Counted from the first letter of the stretch, positions 36,593 to 45,975 are shown. The stretch is 64,000 nt of DNA from Aeromonas eucrenophila (GCF_000819865.1 NZ_CDDF01000008.1:1-64000); one strand, 5' to 3'. Program-made: numbers and translations. The notes: generated from the letters alone by a model not told the origin.

Positions 36593-37540
36593 ATGGAAAA
36601 GAAACTGACCATCCTCGACATCGCCCGCCTCTCTGGCGTCGGCAAGTCGACCGTCTCCCGGGTACTCAACCAGGATCCCAAGGTCAAACCCCAGACCCGG
36701 GAACGGGTGGAGCAGGTCATCGCCGAGCACGGCTTCGTGCCGAGCAAGTCGGCCAGAGCCATGCGCAGCCAGAGCCAGCAGGTGGTGGGCATCATAGTCT
36801 CCCGGCTCGACTCGAGCTCGGAGAATCAGGCGGTGCGCGGCATGCTGGAGACCCTCTACCGCCATGGCTACGACGCCGTGCTGATGGAGAGCAAGTTCTC
36901 CCCCGCCAAGGTGCACGAGCACCTGGCCGTGCTGGAGCGGCGGGGGGTGGACGGCATCATACTGTTCGCCTTCAACGATCTCGACTATGCCGCCATGGCG
37001 CCACTCAAGGAGAAGCTGGTGCTGATGGCGCGGGAGCATCCGGGTTTCTCCTCGGTCTGCTTCGACGACGCCGGCGCCGTGCACACCATGCTGACCCAGC
37101 TGGAGCGACGCGGTGCCAGCGACATCGCCTATCTGGGAGTCGATACATCGGATCTCACCACAGGCCAGCGCCGGCTCGACGCCTATCTGGCCCACTGCAC
37201 CGCACGGGGGCTGAAAGCGCGCAGCGCGCTCGGGGACCTCAGCCTGCAGAGCGGCTATCGGCTGGCGGCCGAGCTGCTCACCCCAGGCACCCAGGCGCTG
37301 GTCTGCGCCAGCGATACCCTCGCCATGGGGGCAGCCAAATACCTGCAAGAACAAGGGCGTAGCGAGGTGCTGGTGACCGGCCTTGGCAACAACCCCCTGC
37401 TAACCTTCCTCTTCCCCAACGCCCTCAGCCTGGATCTCGGTTACAAAGGTGCCGGCGAACAGGCCGCCCGCCAGTTGCTCGGCCAGATCGAGCAAAACCT
37501 ATCGCCGCAGGCCACCATAGCCCCCTGCCAGCTGCTGTGA
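36593..37540 (+). CDS. treR: Trehalose operon repressor (LacI family)
   Basis: A 315-residue LacI-type repressor. The helix-turn-helix is ILDIARLSGVGKSTVSRVLN (residues 7-26), and the effector domain follows with the SALGDLSLQSGYRLAAELL segment seen in TreR proteins. In E. coli trehalose-6-phosphate is the inducer. A perfect TreR-like palindrome lies between treR and treB. The same length as E. coli TreR (315). Confidence 0.94.
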   Translation: MEKKLTILDIARLSGVGKSTVSRVLNQDPKVKPQTRERVEQVIAEHGFVPSKSARAMRSQSQQVVGIIVSRLDSSSENQAVRGMLETLYRHGYDAVLMESKFSPAKVHEHLAVLERRGVDGIILFAFNDLDYAAMAPLKEKLVLMAREHPGFSSVCFDDAGAVHTMLTQLERRGASDIAYLGVDTSDLTTGQRRLDAYLAHCTARGLKARSALGDLSLQSGYRLAAELLTPGTQALVCASDTLAMGAAKYLQEQGRSEVLVTGLGNNPLLTFLFPNALSLDLGYKGAGEQAARQLLGQIEQNLSPQATIAPCQLL

Positions 37541-37593
37541 GCCCCATCACTGCGCATTGAGCAAAATTCACCCGTTTTGTGATATCCACCACG

Positions 37594-37613
37594 AAATGGG
37601 AACGTTCCCATTT
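37594..37613 (+). promoter_or_regulatory. TreR operator upstream of treB
   Basis: AAATGGGAACGTTCCCATTT is a perfect 20-bp palindrome containing the GGGAACGTTCCC core of TreR sites. It lies about 120 bp before treB. A half CRP-like motif (TGTGATATCCACCAC) sits 10-20 bp upstream at about 37578-37592. Confidence 0.85.
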
Positions 37614-37731
37614 TGATCGAGAAGAATTGGTAGCATGCTAAATAGGAACTATACCGAGAATGCTCGGGTCGGCAGATTGGCCCCAAAGAGCGATGCATAC
37701 CAAACTCACTGGAGTCACAGAGGGAAGACTC

Positions 37732-39162
37732 ATGTCCAAGATCAACGCACAACATCTGGCCCAGCTCATCGACAAGATCGGCGGCAAGGAGAACATCGCC
37801 ACCGTCAGTCACTGCCTGACCCGACTGCGCTTCGTGCTCAATGACCCGGCCAAGGCCGACAGCAAAGCCATCGAGAAGATCCCTTCGGTCAAGGGAAGCT
37901 TCACCCAGGGCGGCCAGTTCCAGGTGGTCATCGGCACCGAGGTGGAGTATTGGTACAAGGCGCTGACCAGCGAGATCGGCGTCAGCGGGGCCAGCAAGGA
38001 CGCCGCCAAGAATGCCGCTCGCCAGAACATGAACCCGCTGGAGCGCGCCATCTCCCACATGGCGGAGATCTTCGTCCCCCTGCTGCCCGCCATCATCACC
38101 GGTGGTCTGATCCTGGGTTTCCGCAACGTCATCGGCGACATCAAGATGTTCGACGATGGTACCCATACCCTGGTCGAGATCAGCGCATTCTGGGCGGGGG
38201 TCCACTCCTTCCTCTGGTTGCTGGGTGAGGCCATCTTCCACTTCCTGCCGGTCGGCGTCTGCTGGTCCACCGTGAAGAAGATGGGGGGTTCCGAGATCCT
38301 GGGGATAGTGCTGGGGATCACTCTGGTGTCGCCGCAGTTGATGAATGCCTATGGCATCGGTGGCTCTATACCCGAGGTATGGGACTTCGGACTCTTTACC
38401 ATCCAGAAGGTCGGCTACCAGGCCCAGGTTATTCCCTCCATCCTCGCGGGTGTGGTGTTGGCCTGGCTCGAAACCAACCTCAAGCGCATCATCCCGGCCT
38501 ACCTCTACATGGTCATAGTGCCGTTTGTTGCCCTGTTGGTGACGGTGGTGCTGGCCCACACCCTGATAGGCCCGTTCGGTCGCTGGATTGGTGAAGGTGT
38601 AGGCTATGCTGCCCGAGCCGCCATGACAGGTTCCTTCGCTCCTATTGGCTCCGCTATTTTCGGCTTCCTCTATGGTCCTCTGGTCATCACCGGCATCCAT
38701 CACACGACGAACGCCGTGGATCTGCAGTTGATGAAGGACATCGGTGGCACCCCGATCTGGCCGCTGATCGCACTGTCCAACATCGCCCAGGCATCTGCTG
38801 TGGTGGGTATCATACTGATCAGCCGCAAGGCAAATGAGCGTGAAATCTCGGTGCCCGCTGCCATCTCCGCCTACCTCGGCGTGACCGAGCCGGCCATGTA
38901 CGGCATCAACCTCAAGTACAAGTTCCCCATGCTGTGCGCCATGATCGGCTCGAGCTGCGCGGCCCTCATCTGTGGCTTCGCTCATGTGATGTCAAACGGC
39001 ATAGGGGTGGGCGGCCTGCCGGGCATCCTCACCATCAAGCCCGAGTTCTGGGGTGTCTACGCCATCGCCATGCTGGTGGCCATCGTCGTCCCCATCGCGC
39101 TGACCATGCTGCTCTACAAGCGTCATCAAGCGACCGGCAAGTTGGCCGTGGATGAGGCCTGA
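37732..39162 (+). CDS. treB: PTS trehalose-specific EIIBC
   Basis: A 476-residue fusion (E. coli TreB 473). The EIIB domain occupies about residues 1-90 with the phosphocysteine in VSHCLTRLRFVL (Cys28). The EIIC domain follows with about ten helices and the GIHHTTNAVDLQLM motif. It imports trehalose as trehalose-6-phosphate; the EIIA function comes from the glucose EIIA in E. coli. The start ATG follows AGGGAAG; an earlier in-frame ATG was rejected. Confidence 0.94.
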   Translation: MSKINAQHLAQLIDKIGGKENIATVSHCLTRLRFVLNDPAKADSKAIEKIPSVKGSFTQGGQFQVVIGTEVEYWYKALTSEIGVSGASKDAAKNAARQNMNPLERAISHMAEIFVPLLPAIITGGLILGFRNVIGDIKMFDDGTHTLVEISAFWAGVHSFLWLLGEAIFHFLPVGVCWSTVKKMGGSEILGIVLGITLVSPQLMNAYGIGGSIPEVWDFGLFTIQKVGYQAQVIPSILAGVVLAWLETNLKRIIPAYLYMVIVPFVALLVTVVLAHTLIGPFGRWIGEGVGYAARAAMTGSFAPIGSAIFGFLYGPLVITGIHHTTNAVDLQLMKDIGGTPIWPLIALSNIAQASAVVGIILISRKANEREISVPAAISAYLGVTEPAMYGINLKYKFPMLCAMIGSSCAALICGFAHVMSNGIGVGGLPGILTIKPEFWGVYAIAMLVAIVVPIALTMLLYKRHQATGKLAVDEA

Positions 39163-39185
39163 TCCGGCACATCGATAACAACAGC

Positions 39186-39213
39186 ACGGCGCAGCCCCAG
39201 GGCTGCGCCGTTT
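39186..39213 (+). terminator. Intercistronic hairpin between treB and treC
   Basis: ACGGCGCAGCCC / GGGCTGCGCCGT, up to 12 bp of perfect pairing, followed by only TTTA. It may be a partial terminator or a 3'-end stabiliser that lowers treC relative to treB. Confidence 0.6.
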
Positions 39214-39253
39214 ACATTTCAAGTCTATTCATACGCAACACGAGGAATGACTC

Positions 39254-40915
39254 ATGAGCCAGACTCCTTGGTGGCAAAGCGCCACGATTTACCAGATCTA
39301 CCCCAAGAGCTTTCAAGACTCCGGCGCCCGCGGCACCGGCGATCTCAAGGGGATCATGGCCCGCCTCGACTATCTCAAGACCCTGGGGGTCGATGCCCTC
39401 TGGCTGACCCCTGTCTATGTGTCCCCCCAAGTCGACAACGGCTACGACATCGCCGACTACCTGAATATCGACCCCGCCTACGGCACCATGGCGGACTTCG
39501 AAGCCCTGCTGGCGGCGGCCCATGAGCGCGGCATCCGCATCGTGATGGACATCGTCGTCAACCACACCTCCACCGAACACGCCTGGTTCAAGTCCGCCCT
39601 CGGGAATAAAAACAGCCCCTACCGCGACTACTACATCTGGAAGGATCCGGTGGATGGCGGCGTCCCGAACAACTGGATCTCCAAGTTTGGCGGCAGCGCC
39701 TGGGAGCTGGATGCGGCGACCGGCCAGTACTATCTGCACCTGTTCGCCCGCGAGCAGGCGGATCTGAACTGGGAGAACCCGGCGGTGAGGGCGGAAGTGA
39801 AGAAGGTGATCCACTTCTGGGCGAAGAAGGGGGTCGACGGCTTCCGCCTCGACGTCATCAACCTCATCTCCAAGGATCAGGCCTTCCCGAACGACGACAG
39901 GGGCGATGGCCGCCGTTTCTATACCGACGGGCCGCGCATCCACGAGTTCCTGCAGGACATCAGCCGCGACGTGTTCGCCCCGGTGGGCGCCATGACGGTG
40001 GGGGAGATGTCCTCCACCTCGCTGGAAAACTGCCAGCGCTATGGCGCCCTCGATGGCTCCGAGCTCTCCATGGTGTTCAACTTCCATCACCTCAAGGTCG
40101 ACTACCCGAATGGCGACAAGTGGACCAAGGCGCCGTTCGATTTCCTCGAACTCAAGCGCATCTTCGACCACTGGCAGAGCGGCATGCACGGCAAGGCCTG
40201 GTCGGCGCTGTTCTGGTGCAACCACGATCAGCCGCGCATCGTCTCGCGCTTCGGCGACGAGGGCGAGCACAGGGTCGTTGCCGCCAAGATGCTGGCCAGC
40301 ACCCTGCACGGCCTGCAGGGTACTCCCTACATCTATCAGGGGGAGGAGATCGGCATGACCAATCCGGGCTATGCCAGCATCGACGACTACCAGGATGTGG
40401 AGAGCCGCAACATCTTCACCATCAAACAAGCCGAAGGCATGAGCGAGGCCGAGATCCTCGCCATCCTGGCCGCCAAGTCGCGGGACAACTCCCGCACTCC
40501 CATGCAGTGGAGTGCGGCCCCCAACGCCGGTTTCACCACCGGCACCCCCTGGCTCAAGCCCGCCGCCAACTACCCGGCCATCAACGCCGAGGACGCGCTT
40601 GCGGACACCAACTCCGTGTTCTGGCACTACCGGGATCTGATCCAACTTCGCAAGGCGCACCCCGTCTTCACCCAGGGGGATTATCAGGAGCTGCTGCCGG
40701 GCCACGACCGCCTCTGGGCCTATGCCCGCTATTGGCAGGGCAAGACGCTGCTGGTGGTGAGCAACTTCTACGGCGAGGCGGTGGACTTTGCCCTGCCCGC
40801 GGGCATGCAGGCAGGCAAGGGACACCTGCTGCTCGGCAACTACCAAGACAGCCCGGCGCAGCCGCAATCCTGCACCCTGCGCCCCTATGAATCCCTGATC
40901 TGGCTGGTGGAATAG
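39254..40915 (+). CDS. treC: Alpha,alpha-phosphotrehalase (GH13)
   Basis: A 553-residue cytosolic GH13 enzyme (E. coli TreC 551) that hydrolyses trehalose-6-phosphate to glucose and glucose-6-phosphate. GH13 regions are visible: DIVVNHTS, GFRLDVINLIS with the nucleophile Asp near residue 200, TVGEMSS with the acid/base Glu, and CNHDQPR. The start follows GAGGAATG. It ends 1 bp before the acetyltransferase start codon. Confidence 0.95.
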   Translation: MSQTPWWQSATIYQIYPKSFQDSGARGTGDLKGIMARLDYLKTLGVDALWLTPVYVSPQVDNGYDIADYLNIDPAYGTMADFEALLAAAHERGIRIVMDIVVNHTSTEHAWFKSALGNKNSPYRDYYIWKDPVDGGVPNNWISKFGGSAWELDAATGQYYLHLFAREQADLNWENPAVRAEVKKVIHFWAKKGVDGFRLDVINLISKDQAFPNDDRGDGRRFYTDGPRIHEFLQDISRDVFAPVGAMTVGEMSSTSLENCQRYGALDGSELSMVFNFHHLKVDYPNGDKWTKAPFDFLELKRIFDHWQSGMHGKAWSALFWCNHDQPRIVSRFGDEGEHRVVAAKMLASTLHGLQGTPYIYQGEEIGMTNPGYASIDDYQDVESRNIFTIKQAEGMSEAEILAILAAKSRDNSRTPMQWSAAPNAGFTTGTPWLKPAANYPAINAEDALADTNSVFWHYRDLIQLRKAHPVFTQGDYQELLPGHDRLWAYARYWQGKTLLVVSNFYGEAVDFALPAGMQAGKGHLLLGNYQDSPAQPQSCTLRPYESLIWLVE

Positions 40916-41572
40916 ATGACTGAAGCAACGACAAAGGCGGCGACCCGCAAACAGAGCGCCACAGTGCAGAAGAAAGAGCGCGGGGCCGAGTGGCACAAGA
41001 TGGTGGCGGGCCAACCCTATGATGCGGCTGACCCCGAGCTCAAGGCCGCGCGGGAGCGCTGCCGCGCCCTCTACCACAGCTTCAACACCCAGTGGCAGGA
41101 GAAGCCGGAGCGCGATGCCCTGCTGCAAGCATTGCTCGGTAGCCGTGGCGACGCCTGCGCCATCAACCCGCCGTTTTTCTGCGACTACGGCGCCAACATC
41201 CATCTGGGGGAAAACTTCTACGCCAACGTCAACTGCACCATCCTCGACGTGTGCGAGGTGCATATCGGCGACAACGTGCTGCTGGCACCCGGGGTGCAGA
41301 TCTACACCGCCGCCCACCCGGTGGCGGTGGCCCCGCGCGTGGCCGGAGTCGAGTTTGGCAAGCCGGTGCGCATCGGCAACAACGTCTGGATTGGCGGTAG
41401 CACCGTCATCTGCCCCGGCGTCACCATAGGGGACAACAGTGTGATCGGCGCAGGCTCAGTGGTGACCAGGGACATTCCGGCCAACGTGGTCGCCGTCGGC
41501 AACCCCTGCAAGGTATTGCGATCCATGACCGCCGAGGAACTGGCAGGCATGCAGCAGATGAATCAGCCATAA
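40916..41572 (+). CDS. maa: Maltose O-acetyltransferase-type sugar acetyltransferase
   Basis: A 218-residue left-handed beta-helix acetyltransferase of the Maa/LacA/NodL group. An N-terminal helical domain (ERGAEWHKMVAGQPYDAADPEL) precedes the hexapeptide coil. The active-site histidine is in IYTAAHPV, and the acetyl-CoA-binding end is GNPCKVLR. It has about 25 extra N-terminal residues compared with E. coli Maa (183), mostly charged. It follows treC directly, so it probably acetylates sugars accumulating during disaccharide metabolism. That role is inference. Confidence 0.9.
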   Translation: MTEATTKAATRKQSATVQKKERGAEWHKMVAGQPYDAADPELKAARERCRALYHSFNTQWQEKPERDALLQALLGSRGDACAINPPFFCDYGANIHLGENFYANVNCTILDVCEVHIGDNVLLAPGVQIYTAAHPVAVAPRVAGVEFGKPVRIGNNVWIGGSTVICPGVTIGDNSVIGAGSVVTRDIPANVVAVGNPCKVLRSMTAEELAGMQQMNQP

Positions 41573-41596
41573 AATGGTTGGATATAAGAATAAAAG

Positions 41597-41620
41597 AAGG
41601 CGCCATTGCGGCGCCTTTGT
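41597..41620 (+). terminator. Terminator after the tre-maa operon
   Basis: AAGGCGCC-ATTGC-GGCGCCTT hairpin followed by T-rich sequence. Confidence 0.85.
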
Positions 41621-41663
41621 TGTTTCTGCTAATCAGTCCGAATGGAGCAGTGATCCCCGTGGC

Positions 41664-42260
41664 CTAGGTAAACACCGGACCAAAGCCCGATCCCCACAAA
41701 ATGGCCGTGGTGGCCAGCACGCAGACCAGCAGCACCAGGCCGACCGTGACCACAGAACTCGCATAGATGAAGCCCTGCTCCTTGGGGATGTGCATCAGGA
41801 TGGGCACCCCTATATAGAGCAGATAGACAGAATAGCTGAGCCCGATGAGGCCGATGAGCATGACGAACCAGAGGTGCGGGAAGAAGGCGGAGAAGCCGAC
41901 CATGAACAGCGGGGTCGAGGTATAGGCCGCGAGCTCCAGCGCCGTCGTGTAGCTGGGGTCCGAGCCGAAGGTATGACCCATCCAGTGCACCAGATAAGAG
42001 AGGGCGAACACGCCGACGACGAGGGCGAGATACATGGCCACCGACAACACGAAGGCGCTGTTGGCGGTCAGGGTGATGGGCTCGCCAACGCCTATGCTCC
42101 AGCCGATGTGTACGGCGGAGTAGTAGGCGCAGACGGATGGGATAAGGGCCACTATCAGGATATGAGTCAGACTGTTTCTAAAACTGTCGTGCCTCTCGTC
42201 TATGGTATGCCATTCGGTGTGAGGATGGGCATACAATCCCCATAAGTGATTCAATATCAT
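41664..42260 (-). CDS. YohC-like Yip1-family inner-membrane protein
   Basis: A 198-residue protein with about five membrane helices, similar in length and layout to E. coli YohC (195). Shared features include the start NHLWGLYAHPHTEWHTI and the KEQGFIYASS segment. The function of this family is unknown. The start at 42260 follows GAAGGAATAACGCT; the longer open frame upstream lacks a ribosome site. Confidence 0.8.
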   Translation of the reverse strand: MILNHLWGLYAHPHTEWHTIDERHDSFRNSLTHILIVALIPSVCAYYSAVHIGWSIGVGEPITLTANSAFVLSVAMYLALVVGVFALSYLVHWMGHTFGSDPSYTTALELAAYTSTPLFMVGFSAFFPHLWFVMLIGLIGLSYSVYLLYIGVPILMHIPKEQGFIYASSVVTVGLVLLVCVLATTAILWGSGFGPVFT

Positions 42261-42605
42261 AGCGTTATTCCTTCTCAGCTTGAATTGTGGATCTTCCTGT
42301 ACCGCTCTCGCTCCTCTGTCTGCTCTCTTCTGTCTGTTCTCTTGCATCGCCCGGCAGGCCATCCATCGCCTCCGGCTGATAGCTTTAAATAAAGTCGCAC
42401 CAGACCCCATGCGTCAAGGCAGGGAGTGGGAAGCGCAGAAACAACAAAGCCCGGCATGATGGCCGGGCTTTGGAACCAATGTCGTACGCTGGGCTTGATT
42501 ACCCCAAGGTGGAATCAAGCGTCCATTACCTTCTTCGAGTCAGGGCTGTGCCCCACTCGCCCCAGGGTCGCCGCCTTGCGGACAACAGCAGAGTCGGCGC
42601 CCCCA
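42261..42605. other. Gene-free region between yohC-like gene and K+ channel gene
   Basis: 345 bp. It holds the upstream region of the yohC-like gene, a terminator at 42446-42471, and an inverted repeat GCTTGATT...AATCAAGC at about 42494-42521 after the channel gene. No coding sequence is supported. Confidence 0.6.
42446..42471 (-). terminator. Terminator downstream of the K+ channel gene
   Basis: AAAGCCCGGC / GCCGGGCTTT, 10-bp perfect arms. The minus strand continues TTGTTGTTTC, a suitable T-rich tail. It lies 135 bp beyond the channel stop. Confidence 0.75.
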
Positions 42606-43949
42606 TCAATATTGCTTGGTCTTCGAGGCAAAGCCCGCCAGGAAGAGACCGGTCAGAAACATGCCGCTAAAGGCCTCTATGGCCGACAACAGCTGCAGCG
42701 GCGACGAGGTCTGGGAGATATCCCCATAGCCGAGAGTCACGAAGGTCACGATGCTGAAGTAGAGGGAGCGACCGAGATGGCCATGGGTGACCGACTCCGG
42801 CGCCAGAAAATAGGTCAGGGTCGCCAGCAGAATCACCCCCATGGACATCAGCAGGCTTCTGATCGGCCGCTCGCCAAAGCCCCAGGTGATGAAGCTGATG
42901 AACTTGGAGCCACACTTGAGATAGCACAGCAGGGAGAGCAGGCCTTTTCGCAAGATGCCGCCCCGCAGCCAGCGCTCCTTGAACAGCTCCCGTGGACTCG
43001 CCAGCGACTTCATCTCGTGCAGCTTCTCTTTGTAGTAGCACTCACCGGCATCGACGGTATCCCCCACGCTGGAGAAGATACGCTTGGCATTGCGATACAG
43101 CTTGCTGGCCTCGCTGTGATCGATCCGGCCATTTTCGTTATAGACGACCTGCACCTTGTCCAGGTTGGTGTGCTCCATGGTGGCATCGAAGCTCTTGGCG
43201 CTCACATGGAAGTTCTGCAACACGGCTCTGGAAGAGTGAAATCGTATCTCCTCGCACTCTATGGTGAAGTCCTGGAACACCCCGTCCTCCAGCGCCAGCT
43301 CCCGCTTCTTGGCCCAGGCCCTGTGATCCCACAGCAGGGAATCGAACAGATCCAGACCAATCACGCCGCCGTTTATCCGCACTCCCTTGGCCGAGCAGTG
43401 CCACAGATAGACCTTGGAGTTGTTGATGGCGCCGTCCAGGGAGAGCTCGTCGAGACAGGTGAAATCGAGCAAACGGCCGGAGATGATGGGGCTTTTGAGC
43501 TCGATGCCACCGATGTTGAGCAGCCGATGCTTGCCGAGCACCTGTGCCTCCCCCTTGTTGTTTTCGGAGACCGACAGCAGGCTCTGCACCCGCTTGGCGG
43601 CTTCCTTCCCATACTTGCCGCTCAGCCACATGAGGTAAGGCTCGAAGCGCGATTCTGAGCGGATGAGCCCGCTCTTGCGCAGGGACTCCAGCGCGCTCGA
43701 CGCTGTCTCGTACAACCTTGTCTTGTCATCGCTCATGTAGACGCAGAGGCTGAGCACGCAGCGCGAACTGATGAAGCGGGCGATCCCTATCTGGAAGATC
43801 ACCTGCTTGTCGACCTTTTGCTCGGCCATCCAGTCGTCGAAATGGGGCAACGACGTCACCAGCAGCTCCCAGATATGCGGGTAGTCATTCTCCCGGCGCC
43901 ATGCATTGAACTGCTCGGGGGAGAGCTGCCAAAGCTCGGTTGCATTCAT
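42606..43949 (-). CDS. Two-helix K+ channel with large pentapeptide-like cytosolic domain
   Basis: A 447-residue protein. The last 95 residues form a two-helix ion channel: a helix at about 360-380, the pore helix with filter TLGYGD (near residue 410), and a second helix to the C-terminus. The filter predicts K+ selectivity. The first ~340 residues are soluble. A stretch at about 140-270 reads as short beta-coil turns like degenerate pentapeptide repeats, followed by a helical linker EASKLYRNAKRIFSSVGD...YYKEKLHEM seen in pentapeptide-channel proteins. The N-terminal ~130 residues match nothing I know. It is monocistronic. The gating signal is unknown. Confidence 0.8.
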   Translation of the reverse strand: MNATELWQLSPEQFNAWRRENDYPHIWELLVTSLPHFDDWMAEQKVDKQVIFQIGIARFISSRCVLSLCVYMSDDKTRLYETASSALESLRKSGLIRSESRFEPYLMWLSGKYGKEAAKRVQSLLSVSENNKGEAQVLGKHRLLNIGGIELKSPIISGRLLDFTCLDELSLDGAINNSKVYLWHCSAKGVRINGGVIGLDLFDSLLWDHRAWAKKRELALEDGVFQDFTIECEEIRFHSSRAVLQNFHVSAKSFDATMEHTNLDKVQVVYNENGRIDHSEASKLYRNAKRIFSSVGDTVDAGECYYKEKLHEMKSLASPRELFKERWLRGGILRKGLLSLLCYLKCGSKFISFITWGFGERPIRSLLMSMGVILLATLTYFLAPESVTHGHLGRSLYFSIVTFVTLGYGDISQTSSPLQLLSAIEAFSGMFLTGLFLAGFASKTKQY

Positions 43950-44282
43950 ACATTACCTCGATAGCAAATAGGTCCTGCCAGGCAGCATCAGAAAGAGAGG
44001 GTCATGGGTCTGAAGCCTTGGCCTGTTGGCTGGCCTGATGCTGGGGGAAGTGGCACTGTGGACGTCCGTCACGCCACCATACTAGGCGAGAAGCATAAGC
44101 TAAGTCACTGACAGGGAATATATAAAAGGGAAAGGCACGACAGTTTGGCGTAAAAAGGACGGGGAATGAACATCAGGTGAAATACCTGGTGACCAAGGCC
44201 ATACCGTTCACTTGGGTAACCCAGTCTGGGCAAGTGCCATCACAGCCCCTGTGTCCAGCTCGGGTCAGGCAGGCGGAAAAGC
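43950..44282. other. Gene-free region upstream of the K+ channel gene
   Basis: 333 bp between the channel start and the ompA terminator. It should hold the channel promoter. The AT-rich segment at about 44090-44165 (GGGAATATATAAAAGGG) is promoter-like. No gene or operator is supported. Confidence 0.5.
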
Positions 44283-44310
44283 AAGAGGGGATGCCTTGGC
44301 ATCCCCTCTT
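44283..44310 (-). terminator. Terminator after ompA
   Basis: AAGAGGGGATGCC / GGCATCCCCTCTT, 13-bp perfect arms with a very short loop, then TTGCTTTTCC on the minus strand. Confidence 0.85.
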
Positions 44311-44333
44311 CATATCAGCTAAGCGACGTCAGC

Positions 44334-45341
44334 TTACTGCTGCACTTCCTGTACGCCGGAGACGCGGACTTCGACGCGACGATCCGGTGCCAGGCAGGCG
44401 ATCAGCTCATTCTTGCCCTTGACGCCGTCACACTGGGTGCCGGTCACCGGGTCGGCTTCGCCACGACCTTCGATGGCGATCTTGCTGGTTGCCAGACCCT
44501 TGCTGACCAGGAAGTCGGCGACGGTGCGAGCGCGAGCCTCGGACAGCTGCTGGTTGTAAGCCTCTGAACCGATACGGTCGCTGTAGCCAACTACGACGGC
44601 GCTACCATCTTTGGGCTGGAATTCAACGATTTGCTTATACAGGCCATCCAGAGCCTCGACACCCTCCGCCTTCAGATCGGCCTTGCCAAAGGCAAACAGC
44701 ACGTCGGAATTCAGGGTGAAGTTCTTCTCCACGATCACGGGAGCCGGGGCTTCTTCAACCACAGGGGCGGCAACCGGGGCCACGTAGGAGGTGCGGAACG
44801 GGTGGTATACCGCTTCCAGAGTTGCAACGCTCTGGTTGGATTTGTACTGCTCGCCGGTGGCAGTCGTCAGATCGGCCACGTCCCACATGTAGCGGTAGCG
44901 TGCCTGCAGATCCAGCGCATCGTTCAGCTTGTAGGTCAGACCCACGCCTGCCATCGGGGAAACACGGGTATCGCTGCTATCCAGACCGTCGGTATGACCC
45001 CAGTAGGCGCCAGCTTCACCGAACAGGGAGAAATCCTCGCCCACCGGCAGACGGGCGATACCGGACAGGGTCGCGCCCTGGGTTTCGTAACGCTCGCCAT
45101 CGGCACTACCACGACCCGCATACTGATAGCCCAGCTCGGCACCGAAGTTTTCGTTGAAGTTGTAACCCATGAAGAGGTTGGCGGCAGCCGCATCTTCGGT
45201 ACCATCTTCGACGGCGGCATTGTTCAGACCGTTGAAGTGGGCCGCACCAATACCGGCACCGAAATAGATGTCGTCGGTTGCTTGAGCCGCGGTGCTCGCC
45301 AGTGCCAGTGCAATGCATGCTGTTTTCAGTCTGAAGTTCAT
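44334..45341 (-). CDS. ompA: OmpA-family outer-membrane protein
   Basis: A 335-residue protein. Residues 1-21 are a signal peptide (ending AAQA). Residues ~22-185 form the eight-stranded OmpA barrel, followed by a Pro-Ala-Val hinge (VAPVAAPVVEEAPAPV). The C-terminal OmpA peptidoglycan-binding domain carries the family core VVGYSDRIGSEAYNQQLSEAR. A CxxxxxxxxxxxC pair (TQCDGVKGKNELIAC) is the usual disulfide. It anchors the outer membrane to peptidoglycan. Confidence 0.95.
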   Translation of the reverse strand: MNFRLKTACIALALASTAAQATDDIYFGAGIGAAHFNGLNNAAVEDGTEDAAAANLFMGYNFNENFGAELGYQYAGRGSADGERYETQGATLSGIARLPVGEDFSLFGEAGAYWGHTDGLDSSDTRVSPMAGVGLTYKLNDALDLQARYRYMWDVADLTTATGEQYKSNQSVATLEAVYHPFRTSYVAPVAAPVVEEAPAPVIVEKNFTLNSDVLFAFGKADLKAEGVEALDGLYKQIVEFQPKDGSAVVVGYSDRIGSEAYNQQLSEARARTVADFLVSKGLATSKIAIEGRGEADPVTGTQCDGVKGKNELIACLAPDRRVEVRVSGVQEVQQ

Positions 45342-45450
45342 CGTATAGCCTCGTAAATGCTAGTTGTGGGCAAGCGCAGCCCTCGTTATGTATGGGGACA
45401 TTGTACGGGCGAAAACTTGTACGGGAGCTTAAGCGGCGAGAGGATTTACT
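45342..45450 (-). promoter_or_regulatory. Upstream region of ompA
   Basis: About 110 bp before the decayed tRNA block. It must include the ompA promoter and 5' leader. The ribosome site CGAGG lies 7 nt before the ATG. No operator was recognised. Confidence 0.5.
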
Positions 45451-45588
45451 GGCTGAATTAAAAAGGGATTGTACTGCAGAAACCTGATTTCGCTATCTCA
45501 TCATTCTATATTTGGTGCCCAAAAATAGAATTTAGCCGTTGACACACTGACTGTACAAGTCCTGCTCTGCGTCGAGATAAAGCACACT
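45451..45588 (-). pseudogene. Decayed copy of a tRNA-Asn / tRNA-Phe-Thr array segment
   Basis: 45451-45475 matches the 5' part of tRNA-Asn plus spacer at 20 of 25 bases. Spacer TCGCTATCTCATCAT (45490-45504) is identical to 47866-47880. TTGGTGCCCA (45512-45521) is identical to the tRNA-Phe 3' end at 47887-47896. The tRNA-like body (45513-45583) then resembles tRNA-Thr (TGTACAAGTC, GCTCT) and ends with GCACACT as at 48041-48047. It looks like a Phe/Thr hybrid with broken stems, so it is surely not functional. Confidence 0.75.
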
Positions 45589-45975
45589 AACCTAAACATG
45601 AGCAAATTGCCCTGTGTTTATTTCAGTCGATCATGAAATTTTTTGACGCGGATCCAAAAACCTATTGCCAGCCTTTGGTACCTATTGACAATAGCTAAAA
45701 ACATTGCCAAAAGCACCTCAGCAACACTGAATAAAATTTGGTTAGAAACGACTACCTTGCATATCCTTATCAAGGCTCAGTGATTTTCATAAAAATAAAA
45801 GCAAAGAGTATCTATCAATATTTTTTATGACAAACACGGCAGAGTATGTTTCGTTAAGGTCCTGTACATGTTTTTCGAAGTTTAGAGCAGTATCCTTTGG
45901 CCGGCAGTGGAAAATGCATCAATCGAAATTTGTTGATGATGAAACAAATTTATTTAGGCAAAATGGAATTAGAAA
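45589..45975 (+). other. AT-rich gene-free region upstream of the beta-barrel gene
   Basis: 387 bp of clearly AT-rich DNA unlike the surrounding chromosome. It contains several promoter-like stretches (for example TTATTTAGGCAAAATGG just before the next gene). No open frame with a ribosome site or known RNA was recognised. H-NS-type silencing would be expected for such DNA. Confidence 0.5.

Noticed and set aside
39212..41317. Minus-strand open frame of 701 codons opposite treC and maa
   Set aside because: High-GC antisense frame with no family features; treC and maa account for the region.
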